Positions 24,046-32,914 of a stretch of DNA of 64,000 nucleotides are shown here, one piece after another. Both the position numbers and the translations under genes were made by a program. Each line of letters starts with the position of its first letter. Positions within the stretch are counted from its first letter, which is position 1. The notes below the pieces were generated by a model that saw nothing but the letters and a program-made list of their open reading frames with translations, made no database searches and was not told where the DNA came from. Source of the stretch: Fimbriimonadaceae bacterium (GTDB lineage: Bacteria; Armatimonadota; Fimbriimonadia; Fimbriimonadales; Fimbriimonadaceae); contig CP075364.1 in NCBI GenBank assembly GCA_019454105.1, positions 375,362 through 439,361 on the forward strand, written 5' to 3'.

Positions 24046-25689
24046 ATGCGACCTTTAGCCCTGCTTGCTTGTGCCACCCTGGCTGTGCCGCTCCTCGCCC
24101 AAAACCTGACTCCGACCGTGTTCGTGAGCGGCGTTTCACAACCCATTGCCTTTGTGCAGGATCCGCTCAATCCGAACGTCCAGTTCGTAGTTCAGCAGAA
24201 CGGCATCATTCGGACCGTCATCAACGGAGTGCTTCAGGGCACGAACTTCATGCAGATCTCGGTCGTCACCGGGGGAGAGCGCGGCCTTCTTGGCATGGCC
24301 TTCCCGCCTGATCATGCCCAGACCGGCGATTTCTACCTGCACTTCACGACTAGCGACGGCGCGGTCTTTATGCAGCTGGCCCGGTACACAAGGAACCTTC
24401 TCAACCCCTTTGTCGCCGATCCGGCGACCCGGTTCAATATCTTCCGCACCCAGCGGCCGTTCACCAATCACAACTCCGGGACCATCGCCTTTGGCCCCGA
24501 CGGGTATCTGTACCTTCCAACCGGAGACGGAGGAAGCGCCGGTGATCCTGGCAATCGGTCCCAAAACCCCACCAACCTGCTCGGCAAGATGGTGAGACTG
24601 GACGTCAATGGCGACGACTTTCCGGCCGACCCGCAGAAGAACTACCGGATCCCGCCTGACAATCCGTTCTTGAGCGGAGTCCCAATCACGGCCGAGCCCG
24701 AGATCTGGTCCTTCGGGATCCGCAACGCTTGGAAGTTCAGTTTCGACTCTCCGGCGCTCTTTGGTCGCGGCGGCATGTATATCGCCGACGTGGGCCAATC
24801 GACCCGAGAAGAGGTCAACTACGAGCCAGCCGGAGCCGGTGGACGCAACTACGGGTGGCGCCGATGGGAAGGTACGTTCCTCTTCAGCAGCGGCACGACG
24901 CTCGCTTATGAGCCGCACACGCCTCCGATCTATGAGTACGGCCGCTCCGTGGGCGGGTCGATCACCGGCGGCCGCTTGTACCGGGGACTCCAGTTAGGCC
25001 CCGAGTTCTTCGAGCGATATTTCTTTGCCGACTATGTCTCCGGACGGGTCTTCAGCTTCCGACCGACCTACAATGCCGTGACTGGCGAGGTCACCCAGGT
25101 GAGCGACGTGCGCGAGCACACGGCCGACTTTGACCCGATCTTCGGGCCGGGCGGAGTTTCGAGCATCGACCAAGATTCGGAAGGGGAACTCTACACGGCC
25201 GACATCGGGGGGCGGATCATTCGGCTGAACCGGCTGAACCACACTTGGATCACCGACGTCGTTCGGCGGCAAGGGCTCATCACTTCCGGCCAAGTCCGGT
25301 CGCTGGTGATCGACGAGAACCGAGAGCTGGTGGTCATTCCGTTCACCGCCTTCTTCACGCCCAATCGCGACACTTCGATTGAGGCTGGGTTCCAAACGAA
25401 CCGATCAAGCCACTCGTCCTTGACTTTGACGATCAACGGGCGGATCAACCAAGCCCTGAACGTGCCGGCGACCTTCCGATTGTTCAATTGGACGACGAAC
25501 GCTTGGGACGTCGTCGGCACGGCGAACCTGGTCGCTTCTCCAACCGAGAACGTCGTCACAAGGCCCTCGGCCGACTATGTGAGTCCTTCGGGCCGCATCG
25601 AAGTGCGGCTGGACACGAACTACAACAACTTCGTTCTCCAGCCGATCTTGGCGACTTTGTGGGACCGCGTCCGGGTCGTCTTGCAGTGA
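24046..25689 (+). CDS. secreted PQQ-dependent sugar dehydrogenase-like protein (copy 1)
   Basis: The 547-residue protein has a signal peptide (MRPLALLACATLAVPLLAQ) and a six-bladed glucose/sorbosone dehydrogenase propeller: GERGLLGMAFPPD, TNHNSGTIAFGPDGYLYLPT with the catalytic-type histidine, GDGGSAGDPGNRSQNP and EEVNYEPAGAGGRNYGW. After ~400 residues comes a ~130-residue C-terminal beta module, also seen in the next paralogue and in the protein at 28557. It should oxidise sugars outside the cytoplasm using PQQ and calcium. GGAG lies eight bases before ATG 24046. Substrate and cofactor supply are unknown. Confidence 0.9.
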   Translation: MRPLALLACATLAVPLLAQNLTPTVFVSGVSQPIAFVQDPLNPNVQFVVQQNGIIRTVINGVLQGTNFMQISVVTGGERGLLGMAFPPDHAQTGDFYLHFTTSDGAVFMQLARYTRNLLNPFVADPATRFNIFRTQRPFTNHNSGTIAFGPDGYLYLPTGDGGSAGDPGNRSQNPTNLLGKMVRLDVNGDDFPADPQKNYRIPPDNPFLSGVPITAEPEIWSFGIRNAWKFSFDSPALFGRGGMYIADVGQSTREEVNYEPAGAGGRNYGWRRWEGTFLFSSGTTLAYEPHTPPIYEYGRSVGGSITGGRLYRGLQLGPEFFERYFFADYVSGRVFSFRPTYNAVTGEVTQVSDVREHTADFDPIFGPGGVSSIDQDSEGELYTADIGGRIIRLNRLNHTWITDVVRRQGLITSGQVRSLVIDENRELVVIPFTAFFTPNRDTSIEAGFQTNRSSHSSLTLTINGRINQALNVPATFRLFNWTTNAWDVVGTANLVASPTENVVTRPSADYVSPSGRIEVRLDTNYNNFVLQPILATLWDRVRVVLQ

Positions 25690-25695
25690 GCCCCG

Positions 25696-25741
25696 GGGCC
25701 GCTCAAAGGTTGACTTAAGAACTCAGACCTTTGAGTGGCCC
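25696..25741. terminator. 15-bp hairpin between the two dehydrogenase genes
   Basis: Arms 25696-25710 and 25727-25741 (core CTCAAAGGT/ACCTTTGAG, extended by GGGCC/GGCCC with one G-T pair) enclose a 16-base loop. No U-run follows, so it may terminate with help, stabilise the upstream mRNA end, or bind a regulator. Confidence 0.5.
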
Positions 25742-25748
25742 TCTCAGC

Positions 25749-25754
25749 TAGAAT
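25749..25754 (+). promoter_or_regulatory. -10 hexamer TAGAAT, leaderless start of dehydrogenase copy 2
   Basis: TAGAAT-CGGCCT-ATG: six bases between the hexamer and the start codon, and no Shine-Dalgarno. Copy 2 therefore has its own promoter, unlike copy 1, which has a ribosome-binding site. Confidence 0.5.
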
Positions 25755-25760
25755 CGGCCT

Positions 25761-27380
25761 ATGAGACACACGCCGGTCTTGGTTTTTGCGGCTCTCTCCT
25801 CGGGATCGTTGGGGCAAAACATCGTCAGCACCGTAGTCGCGACCGGCTACAGCAAGCCGGTGGCGATGATCCAGAACCCAGCTGACCGAAACGTGCAGTT
25901 CGTGGTCGAGCAGGACGGCGTCATCCGGGTCATCAACAACGGGGTCAAGCTCGCCACGCCGTTCCTCAATTTGAGCAGCGTGGTCGCCAAGGGTGGCGAG
26001 AAAGGGCTTCTCGGTCTCGCTTTCCCGCATGACTATGCGACGAGCGGGTTCATTTACGTCAATTACAGCCTGCCTGGTCGGATCATGCAGGTCTCTCGTT
26101 TCAAGCGGAGCAACGGCAATCCACTTGTCGCCGACCCCAACTCGGGGTTGGTCATCATCAGAACGGAAAGGCCGTTCGACAATCACAACGGGGGCACGAT
26201 CGCCTTCGGGCCCGACAGGATGCTTTACATCGCCATGGGAGACGGCGGTGGAACGGGAGACCCCAACAACCTGGCTCAGAACCGGACGAGCTTGCTCGGC
26301 AAGATGGTTCGGATCGATCCCCGGGTCGACCGCTATCCAAGCGACCCGCTCCGCAACTATGGCGTCCCACCAAACAACCCGTTCATGGACGGCCTGCCCG
26401 TCGTCGCTCGCGGAGAGATCTGGTCGTTCGGACTGCGCAATCCCTGGAAGTTCAGCTTCGATCATCCCAATTGGCTCGGAACTGGGGCGATGGTCATTGG
26501 CGACGTTGGGCAAGGCTCGTTTGAAGAGGTTAACTACGAACCTGCCGGAGAGGGCGGCCGCAACTACGGATGGAAGCGGTTCGAAGGCAACTCGCAGTTC
26601 TCAAACACGTTGCTCGCCTTTGGGCCACACAGTATCCCCGCCTTCGTCTACGGTCGTTCGGAGGGGCAGTCCGTCACGGGCGGCTACGTTTACCGGGGTC
26701 TGGAACTCGGCCCCGACTACTTTGGTCGTTACTTCTTTGGGGACTTTGTCGCGGGCCGTCTTTGGTCGGGCCGGTTCACTCGCCTCAACACAGGGCAGTG
26801 GGTTTTGACCGACGTCAGGAACCACACGGCCACGGCCCAGCCGGGGCAAGTCTCGTCAATTGACATCGACCTCGTTGGCGAACTCTATGTCTGCAGCTAC
26901 GCCACAGGAGCCGTCCGAAAGCTGTCCCTTTCGAACGCGACCTACATCTTCTCTTATGCATTTCCAGACACGAGGCAGGTCGGGGGGACGGTGCGGCACT
27001 TGATCGCTTCCGACTCGAACGTTGTCCGGTTGGCTCCGCCGACGACGTCCCAGAGAAGCACGAACCTGGTCGGCATTTTCAAGACGACGCGGGCAACACG
27101 CTCGACCGTCAGCGTGACCGCAGTTGGGTCTCACGGGATCGATGCGCCTCTGGCTCTCGATGTTTTCTTGAAGAGGTGGTCGGACGGGCAGTTTCTCAGG
27201 GTCGGCCAGTTCACGATGGACGGGGCTCGTCGGGTCTTCAAGGTCAACGGCCGACCGGCCGCAACGTTCGTGCGGGCGTCCGACGGTCGGATCGAGGCGA
27301 AGCTGACGACGACCAGAAGCGGGATCATTTCGACCGTCAGTCAGGTTCTTTGGGACCAACTTCGCGTCGACGTGCAATAG
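25761..27380 (+). CDS. secreted PQQ-dependent sugar dehydrogenase-like protein (copy 2)
   Basis: The 539-residue paralogue of the preceding gene has the same order: signal peptide (MRHTPVLVFAALSSGSLGQ), a propeller with GEKGLLGLAFPHD, FDNHNGGTIAFGPD, GDGGGTGDPNNLAQN and EEVNYEPAGEGGRNYGW, then a ~130-residue C-terminal module. The propellers are much more alike than the C-terminal parts, which indicates a tandem duplication with a diverged tail. The function should be sugar oxidation outside the cytoplasm; different substrates or surface partners for the two copies are plausible. Confidence 0.9.
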   Translation: MRHTPVLVFAALSSGSLGQNIVSTVVATGYSKPVAMIQNPADRNVQFVVEQDGVIRVINNGVKLATPFLNLSSVVAKGGEKGLLGLAFPHDYATSGFIYVNYSLPGRIMQVSRFKRSNGNPLVADPNSGLVIIRTERPFDNHNGGTIAFGPDRMLYIAMGDGGGTGDPNNLAQNRTSLLGKMVRIDPRVDRYPSDPLRNYGVPPNNPFMDGLPVVARGEIWSFGLRNPWKFSFDHPNWLGTGAMVIGDVGQGSFEEVNYEPAGEGGRNYGWKRFEGNSQFSNTLLAFGPHSIPAFVYGRSEGQSVTGGYVYRGLELGPDYFGRYFFGDFVAGRLWSGRFTRLNTGQWVLTDVRNHTATAQPGQVSSIDIDLVGELYVCSYATGAVRKLSLSNATYIFSYAFPDTRQVGGTVRHLIASDSNVVRLAPPTTSQRSTNLVGIFKTTRATRSTVSVTAVGSHGIDAPLALDVFLKRWSDGQFLRVGQFTMDGARRVFKVNGRPAATFVRASDGRIEAKLTTTRSGIISTVSQVLWDQLRVDVQ

Positions 27381-27431
27381 CAGGCCCAGCGATTTAACAA
27401 GCGGTTGACACGCGGATGCGAACTTGCGCGC

Positions 27432-28409
27432 ATGCGAAGGCCAGTCCGTCTAACAACTGCGTTTACACTGATCGAACTTCTCGTCGTGATCGCAATCATC
27501 GCCATTCTGGCTGCGATCCTGTTTCCTGTCTTCGCCCAGGCCAAGGTCGCCGCTAAGAAGTCCGCGGCCATCAGCAATCAGAAACAGATAAGCCTGGGCG
27601 TTATGATGTACGCGGGTGATAACGATGACACATATCCCCGCAATGACGGTTGCGAACTCAACAGCTCTTTGAACTCTGCCCTCAATGGTCTTCCAGCTGG
27701 AACCGACCCGAACCCCTATTGCGACGGTCGCCGTGGCTTCCCATTCAGAATGAACCACTATTCATGGCAAAAGTGGGTGTTGCCTTACACCAAGAACGTC
27801 CAGATTTTCGAGCATCCCGGAAGGAAAAAGCTTGACGAACCGAGCGAGTCGTGTCCAAGAGGCCAATGGAGCATGTGTGGGCAGATCAATGCGGGATTCG
27901 CTCTCAATCTTGGATTCACCGGCGCCCTCGACACCTGGATGCGGGATCCTCGCTCGCCGGGCAACGGGCGCAACAGCTTCATCGGCGGACGGCAGACCGC
28001 CCTTCCGAATGTGTCGGCGGCCGTGCTGCTCCTCGACTTTCAGCACGCCAACATCATGTTCGCACCGGTGGTGATCCCGCAGAACGAGCGGAGCAACGCC
28101 CAGCAGACGGCCTACCCGATTGCCTTGCGAGAGTTTTGGACGGCGAACATCAAGCAACAGCCGGCGGGTTGCCCGCCCTTGGCGAGCCGCGCCTTCGGCG
28201 ATGTCGTCATCTCAGGCATGGCCGATGGATCGGCCCGAGCGATCAAGGTCGAAACGTTTCTGGCGAATACTCCGACCGGTGTAGAGTACAACGTCCCCAT
28301 AGACGAGAACGCCCAGTGTGGGGTCGTCGGTGGTTCGTATACGGGGCGGAACAATACGCCCAACATCGACATCGAGTACCCCATGTGGGGGCTCGGCTCG
28401 GGACGCTGA
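27432..28409 (+). CDS. pilin-like secreted protein with N-terminal methylation signal (copy 2)
   Basis: The 325-residue product starts [19 protein letters not shown] and continues with the same [19 protein letters not shown] helix as the other two copies. The usual Gly before the cleavage site is Ala here. The body contains [10 protein letters not shown] and several cysteines (DGCELN, SCPRG, SMCGQ, GCPPL, QCGVVG), unlike copy 1, so disulfides are possible. ATG 27432 has no Shine-Dalgarno; a TTG at 27405 in frame is the alternative. A strong terminator follows. No small partner gene follows this copy. The role, surface appendage or secretion pseudopilin, is unknown. Confidence 0.88.
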   Translation: MRRPVRLTTAFTLIELLVVIAIIAILAAILFPVFAQAKVAAKKSAAISNQKQISLGVMMYAGDNDDTYPRNDGCELNSSLNSALNGLPAGTDPNPYCDGRRGFPFRMNHYSWQKWVLPYTKNVQIFEHPGRKKLDEPSESCPRGQWSMCGQINAGFALNLGFTGALDTWMRDPRSPGNGRNSFIGGRQTALPNVSAAVLLLDFQHANIMFAPVVIPQNERSNAQQTAYPIALREFWTANIKQQPAGCPPLASRAFGDVVISGMADGSARAIKVETFLANTPTGVEYNVPIDENAQCGVVGGSYTGRNNTPNIDIEYPMWGLGSGR

Positions 28410-28425
28410 GACCGACCGTCACGAA

Positions 28426-28466
28426 GTGAGGACCAGGCCTTCGGGCCTGGTCCTCACTCTTGTTTG
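28426..28466 (+). terminator. strong rho-independent terminator
   Basis: A perfect 14-bp stem GTGAGGACCAGGCC/GGCCTGGTCCTCAC closes on a TTCG tetraloop (28440-28443) and is followed by TCTTGTTT. It ends the transcript of the pilin-like gene. Confidence 0.9.
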
Positions 28467-28556
28467 CTGGGATTAGTCCTGCCCTTCAAGCCCAGTTAAC
28501 AAGCGAGCGAAAGACTTTCTCCTGTGGTCAAGCCTGGCTTGATCATGGAGAGAACC

Positions 28557-29708
28557 ATGCGAAAAATCTTGATGATCGCGCTCCTTGCGGGCGCTTCGAT
28601 GCTCGCCTTGGCAGAACAAAAGGCGGCTAAGCTGAATGTTCAGCTCAGCGTTTACAAGGACGTCGCTAACGGCGGCCAGAACAACAGCAACTCCGTTCTT
28701 GTGTTCGCCGCCGAAGGCACCAACGGTGGATTCAATGGCCAAAGCGAGTTCACCCAGTTCACGATCGGTCGGTGGCGCACTGCCGACTTCGGCTTCTCGG
28801 GTCCGATCGCTAGCGTCACGAAGATGGTCTTGCGCATGACTGAGCGAAAGTCCAGCTGGCGCGACACCGGTCCGTTCCGCGTCGTCGCCACGTCGAACAA
28901 TGGTCTCGACCTCGATGCGAACACCTCGCCTCTCCGGTTTGATACTGACTTTCTCCCCACCGGCGTCGGTGCGCAGCTCAATCCTTTCTTCAATCTGGGC
29001 GAGTTCACTTACGACCGCAACAGCTCGACACCGAGCGGCGGCAAGTACGACTACGATCTTGATGTCACCAACCCGGCCTGGCAGGCCCACCTTGTCTCCC
29101 AGATCAACAACGTCAACGGTTCGATCATTCTCGGACTCGCGCCGCTGAACGAGCAGGTCGCCACCGCCCTGCAGGGCATCGCGAACAGCGACACCGGTGT
29201 TTGGCCTGAGCTCATCATTGATGTCACGCTGGCTTCGATCCAGCCCGAGACCATCGCTCCCGACGCTCTGACGCTCCAGCGCGGCCAGATCATCTCGGGC
29301 ACGATCGCCGACCTGGCGACCGACAACAACGTCGCCCTCCGCCTCAAGAAGTTCTTCGTGGCGAACCCGGTCGAGCCGTTCGTCTGGGGCACGCTCCAGG
29401 GCACGACCTCGATCCTCAACCCGAGCAGCGTGACCTTCCGGGTCAAGAGCCGCATGGTCACCGGCGGCCAGTTCCGCCAGGAGCTCGAGCAGTGGAACTG
29501 GAACACCAGCACCTACGAGAACCTGTTGAACACCAACCCGTTCAACACGGTCTACGGCACCCGCGAGTCCGTCGCGAACCCGGCGACCGGCAAGGTCAAC
29601 GGCAGCGGCCGCTTGCAGGCCCGGATCCGCACGTTCCCGAACGGCATCTCGGCCAACCCGCTTCCTGAGGTCGATTGGGACCTCGTGAACTGGATCGTCA
29701 ACCCGTAA
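28557..29708 (+). CDS. secreted protein with C-terminal module shared with the dehydrogenases
   Basis: The 383-residue protein has a signal peptide (MRKILMIALLAGASMLALA). Residues ~20-235 look like a DNRLRE/TGF-propeptide-like beta-sandwich that wraps stalks of surface proteins (TKMVLRMTERKSSWRDTGPF, YDYDLDVTNPAWQAHL). The C-terminal ~130 residues (from about LQRGQIISGTIADLATDNNV to the end) match the style of the C-terminal modules of the two dehydrogenases upstream. GGAGAG before ATG 28557 decides the start. It may be a surface or matrix protein. Neither half has a firm family name. Confidence 0.75.
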   Translation: MRKILMIALLAGASMLALAEQKAAKLNVQLSVYKDVANGGQNNSNSVLVFAAEGTNGGFNGQSEFTQFTIGRWRTADFGFSGPIASVTKMVLRMTERKSSWRDTGPFRVVATSNNGLDLDANTSPLRFDTDFLPTGVGAQLNPFFNLGEFTYDRNSSTPSGGKYDYDLDVTNPAWQAHLVSQINNVNGSIILGLAPLNEQVATALQGIANSDTGVWPELIIDVTLASIQPETIAPDALTLQRGQIISGTIADLATDNNVALRLKKFFVANPVEPFVWGTLQGTTSILNPSSVTFRVKSRMVTGGQFRQELEQWNWNTSTYENLLNTNPFNTVYGTRESVANPATGKVNGSGRLQARIRTFPNGISANPLPEVDWDLVNWIVNP

Positions 29709-29719
29709 AAGAGACAAAG

Positions 29720-30137
29720 CCCCCTCCCCCGTTCACGGGGGAGGGGGTCAGGGGGGTGGGGGCGTTCGGGCCGGACTCATGTCCGGGCCTCACCCGAGCA
29801 GCGTCCCCCCGGGGCCCCCGACGCCGTTCGGGGAGAACGCAGGCCACATTCCCTCCCCGTTCACGGGGGAGGCTGTGGTGCTCGGGGCCGGACTCATGTC
29901 CGGGCCTCACCCGAGCAGCATCCCCCCGGGGCCCCCAGGCCGTTCGGGGAGAACGCCGGCCAAGATCCCCCTCCCCCGTTCACGGGGGAGGGGGTCAGGG
30001 GGGTGGGGGCGTTCGGGCCGGACTCGTGTCCGGGCCTCACCCGAGCAGCATCCCCCCGGGGCCCCCAGGCCGTTCGGGGAGAACGCCGGCCAAGATCTCC
30101 CTCCCCCGTTCACGGGGGAGGGGGCTGGGGGGTGGGG
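29720..30137. repeat. GC-rich tandem repeat block, about 120-bp units
   Basis: This 530-base gap between genes holds about three and a half units of 115-130 bp. Each unit has a palindrome of the form CCCCCTCCCCCG-TTCA-CGGGGGAGGGGG (29720, ~29851, 29967, ~30087), then GGACTCATGTCCGGGCCTCA with CCCGAGCAGC, then CCCCCCGGGGCCCCC, then CGTTCGGGGAGAACGC. Open frames across it are by-products of the repeat. The first palindrome follows the upstream stop codon by 11 bases and may act as its terminator. The units are nearly identical, so recent amplification is likely. Confidence 0.9.
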
Positions 30138-30240
30138 GTGGACGAACTTGGAGAAGGTTGGGAGAAACGACTTCGCCTCAGGAGAAACCCGGACTCGATT
30201 CCCAGCGTCGGCAAAGCGTGTCTGTCGCGGGCCTGAGCGG

Positions 30241-30732
30241 CTAGTCAGTATCGAAGCTGTCGAGCAGGGCCTCGGCTTGAAAGAGGTTGATCCCGCTCGC
30301 CACGAGATCGCTCAATTTGGCCATTTTTGCCTCCTCTTCCACTTGCTCTTCGATGAACCACTGAAGAAAATGATGGGCAGTGGCGTCGCACTCTTCAAGC
30401 GCCGCCTTCGCCATGGCCCGGAACTCGCCGCTGACGCGCGACTCGCTTTCGATGGCGGACCGGACGCATGCAGCGGCATCAGGGTACTGGGTGCTGGCCC
30501 CGGTCAAGGCTGGAAGGTCGTAGGCGACATCATTGTCGTCCAAGAACGCCATGATCTTCGCGGCGTGCTGGGCCTCCTCGACCGACTGGTTCATAAACAG
30601 CCTGGCCCAGCGGTCAAGGCTGTTGCGCCGGAACCAGACCGCGATGCCGTAGTAGTTCATGTGGGCCGTCAACTCACTTTGGATTTGATGGGTCAACATG
30701 TCGGCCAGACGGTCAGAAATCATGCGCGGCAT
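30241..30732 (-). CDS. ferritin-like iron-storage protein
   Basis: The 163-residue four-helix protein matches bacterial non-heme ferritins. Ferroxidase-type residues are visible in QIQSELTAHMNYYGIAVWF (Glu), SVEEAQHAAKIM (Glu-Glu and His), SESRVSGEF (Glu) and QWFIEEQVEEEAKM (Glu and Gln). It stores iron and detoxifies Fe(II). TATACT lies six bases before ATG 30732, so translation is probably leaderless. It diverges from the dihydrouridine synthase gene. Confidence 0.9.
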   Translation of the reverse strand: MPRMISDRLADMLTHQIQSELTAHMNYYGIAVWFRRNSLDRWARLFMNQSVEEAQHAAKIMAFLDDNDVAYDLPALTGASTQYPDAAACVRSAIESESRVSGEFRAMAKAALEECDATAHHFLQWFIEEQVEEEAKMAKLSDLVASGINLFQAEALLDSFDTD

Positions 30733-30738
30733 GGAGCG

Positions 30739-30790
30739 AGTATAGACATCAGCGCGTCCAAGAGGGCCGGCCGTAGGCCGCCGGTATCAT
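30739..30790. promoter_or_regulatory. divergent promoters, ferritin and dus
   Basis: Minus strand TATACT (30739-30744) is six bases before the ferritin ATG. Plus strand TATCAT (30785-30790) is eight bases before GTG 30799. Both imply leaderless or near-leaderless mRNAs from a 66-base intergenic region. Confidence 0.45.
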
Positions 30791-30798
30791 CTGTTGGA

Positions 30799-31902
30799 GT
30801 GAAGGTTCCGGAGATTGCTCGCCGAGAACGACCGCCCACGACCCGCACCGATTGGGTGACGGACACACGTTCGTCTCTCGTTCTTGCCCCCATGGACGGT
30901 GTCACCGATCCGGCGATGAGGGCCCTTCAGGGCGAACTCGGAGCGTTCAGCTTTGGCGTCACCGAGTTCGTCCGAGTCAGCGCCCACGTCCTGCCAAAGA
31001 AGGTTTTCTGCCGGGAAGCGCCAGAGGTCGCGACGGGCTCAAGGACCTTGTCCGGGATGCCTGTCCAGATTCAGATCCTTGGGGGCGATCCCGGGCTTAT
31101 GGCTGATTCGGCCCTTAACGCTGTGCAGGCCGGAGCCGGAGCGGTCGACATCAACTTTGGTTGCCCGGCCCCTGTCGTCAACCGGCGCGATGGCGGGGCG
31201 AGCCTTTTGCGCGACTGCGGCCGGATCGAGGCCGTCGTGCGGGCCGTCAGGCAGGCCGTTCCGCTGGCCATCCCCGTGTCGGCCAAGCTAAGGCTCGGTT
31301 GGGACACCACCGAGGCCATCGACGACAACGCTTCTGCCGCTGCCGAGGGAGGGGCTGACTGGATCACCATCCATGCGAGGACGCGGGAGCAAGGGTACCG
31401 GCCACCGGTTTACTGGGAGCCTGTGGCCCGCGTCGTCCATAAGCTCGGATTACCCGTCGTCGCGAACGGAGACATTTGGACGTTGGACGACGCTCTCAGG
31501 TGTCTTGACATCACCGGATGCCAGCACCTCATGCTTGGGCGCGGGGCCTTAGCCGATCCATCTTTGCCCCACCAAGTGGCGCATGCCCTTGTTTTACCGA
31601 GTGGAGAGACGTCAGATTTCTGCTGGCTCGAGCTTTTCACGCGACTGGCTCAATGGTCGTCTCAAGTCGGCGAGACTTCCGAGCGAGGGGTGCTTCGAAA
31701 GATCAAACAGTGGGGCAGCATCGCCCATTCGCGTGGCAACGCACCATGGTTCGAGGACCTCAAGCGGGCGGAGTCGCTCGACGAGGCCTTGCGGATTGTT
31801 GTCGAGTTTGATCCGGGAATGACGGGCGTAGCGAGCAGGTTAAAAGAGGGCCCCCGGATCAAAGCAGAGCCGGGGGCCAGAGTTGAGGCCTACTTACCGT
31901 AG
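30799..31902 (+). CDS. tRNA-dihydrouridine synthase
   Basis: The 367-residue FMN enzyme reduces uridines in the tRNA D-loop. Signatures: APMDGVTDPAMR at the start of the barrel, VQILGGDP, INFGCPAPVV with the catalytic cysteine, ASLLRDCGRIEAVVRAV, VSAKLRLGWD, WITIHARTREQGY, VVANGDIWTLDDA and LMLGRGALADP. GTG 30799 gives a slightly long N-terminus but matches a TATCAT box. It ends 13 bases inside the convergent small lipoprotein gene. Which Dus subfamily it belongs to cannot be fixed by eye. Confidence 0.93.
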   Translation: MKVPEIARRERPPTTRTDWVTDTRSSLVLAPMDGVTDPAMRALQGELGAFSFGVTEFVRVSAHVLPKKVFCREAPEVATGSRTLSGMPVQIQILGGDPGLMADSALNAVQAGAGAVDINFGCPAPVVNRRDGGASLLRDCGRIEAVVRAVRQAVPLAIPVSAKLRLGWDTTEAIDDNASAAAEGGADWITIHARTREQGYRPPVYWEPVARVVHKLGLPVVANGDIWTLDDALRCLDITGCQHLMLGRGALADPSLPHQVAHALVLPSGETSDFCWLELFTRLAQWSSQVGETSERGVLRKIKQWGSIAHSRGNAPWFEDLKRAESLDEALRIVVEFDPGMTGVASRLKEGPRIKAEPGARVEAYLP

Positions 31903-32051
31903 TTCGGGTTCAACTTGAGGTCCGACCCAGCGCCGGCGCCCTCTTGAGACCCCTCGGCGGGTGGACGCGCTGTTTCTGTCGTCGTCCCAGGGGCCGGCTC
32001 GCATCCGAAGAGGCACGTGACCAGTACCAAGGCTCCCAAGAGGGCCTTCAT
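31890..32051 (-). CDS. small lipoprotein
   Basis: The 53-residue product is a lipoprotein: MKALLGALVLVTCLFGCEP with lipobox cysteine, then a disordered tail of T, E, P and G residues ending in LNPNYGK. ATG 32051 overlaps the stop of the pilin-like gene by four bases (ATGA), so the two are coupled. The same order, pilin-like gene then tiny membrane-attached protein, is seen at 10475-10687. It is probably exported and anchored beside the pilin-like product; the function is unknown. Confidence 0.75.
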   Translation of the reverse strand: MKALLGALVLVTCLFGCEPAPGTTTETARPPAEGSQEGAGAGSDLKLNPNYGK

Positions 32052-32914
32052 TCGAGATCCCACTTGTATTGCTTGATGTCGGTCATGAAAATCTGCCCGA
32101 CTCGCGACTCCCATGTCCAGTTCGTGCCGCTCGCGACCACGGCCGGCGTCATGTATTTGACGCTCGTGTCGCTCATCATGACGTTCGCCATGCGGTTCTT
32201 CCGGATGGCCACGCACCCCGTTCGGGCGCCTTCTTCATCCGTCGGCATGTCGGGCAGGGCCCCCATACCGCCGATTCCCCATCGGTAGATCAGCGGGCAG
32301 AAACCGTCTGGAATGGTGCCTGTCCTTTGACCCGAGCAAACCGGCGGAGCGAGGATCTGGGCCATCCAGATCAACGTTCCGGGTGTGTACCAGTCGAGGG
32401 TCGTCCTGTCCTTCCTCGATGCGAGAACGATTGTGTTCGACGGATCGGCGGCTTGAGTCAGCTTTTGCGGGTTTGGACTCCCGTCGACAGATCCGAGGCT
32501 CATAAGAGGGCTCCAGACCGTGAAGGCATAGCCGTACTGCGGGCGGTATGGCCAAAGAAGTTCGAGCGGGATGTCTCCCTCAGTGGGGTTGCCCCGAATC
32601 ACAGGATCTTGGGTGATCGAAGAGTTCTTGGTGTACGCTCGAAGGAGTTGGCTCCAGGGTGAGTAGCCCACTCCAGGCAGGCGACCGAACTCCAAGGGGC
32701 CCGGTGTCATGTTCCAGACTGGGACAGCGGTGTCGTCATAGTCACCAGCGTACATGACCCAAGCTCGGCCGAGTTGGCTGTTGTTGGAGATGCTGGCCGC
32801 ACCCTTGGCCGCAGTCTTGGCTTGGGCGAAGACCGGGAAAAGGATAGCGGCCAAGATCGCGATGATCGCGATCACGACCAGCAGTTCGATGAGAGTGAAC
32901 GCTCGATGGCGCAT
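32048..32914 (-). CDS. pilin-like secreted protein with N-terminal methylation signal (copy 3)
   Basis: The 288-residue product begins [25 protein letters not shown], followed by [23 protein letters not shown] and a globular part with YAGDYDDTAVP, near-identical to copies 1 and 2 at the N-terminus and different after it. ATG 32914 is chosen from AGGAG eight bases upstream. Near the end, NVMMSDTSVKYMTPA takes the place of the usual FxDGHV motif. It is followed by an overlapping small lipoprotein gene. Confidence 0.9.
   Translation of the reverse strand: MRHRAFTLIELLVVIAIIAILAAILFPVFAQAKTAAKGAASISNNSQLGRAWVMYAGDYDDTAVPVWNMTPGPLEFGRLPGVGYSPWSQLLRAYTKNSSITQDPVIRGNPTEGDIPLELLWPYRPQYGYAFTVWSPLMSLGSVDGSPNPQKLTQAADPSNTIVLASRKDRTTLDWYTPGTLIWMAQILAPPVCSGQRTGTIPDGFCPLIYRWGIGGMGALPDMPTDEEGARTGCVAIRKNRMANVMMSDTSVKYMTPAVVASGTNWTWESRVGQIFMTDIKQYKWDLE

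Noticed and set aside
28473-29717. A 414-codon open frame on the minus strand opposite the secreted protein at 28557
   Set aside because: It is a high-GC antisense shadow rich in R, D and E with no signal or motif; the plus strand has a ribosome site, signal peptide and terminator-flanked gene.
29720-30137. CRISPR array
   Set aside because: Units are ~120 bp, consist mostly of palindromes, have no regular unique spacers, and no cas genes are near.
29779-30798. Long open frame running from the repeat block into the dihydrouridine synthase gene
   Set aside because: The first ~340 codons translate the GC-rich repeats and the antisense of the ferritin gene. Dus family sequence starts only after GTG 30799.
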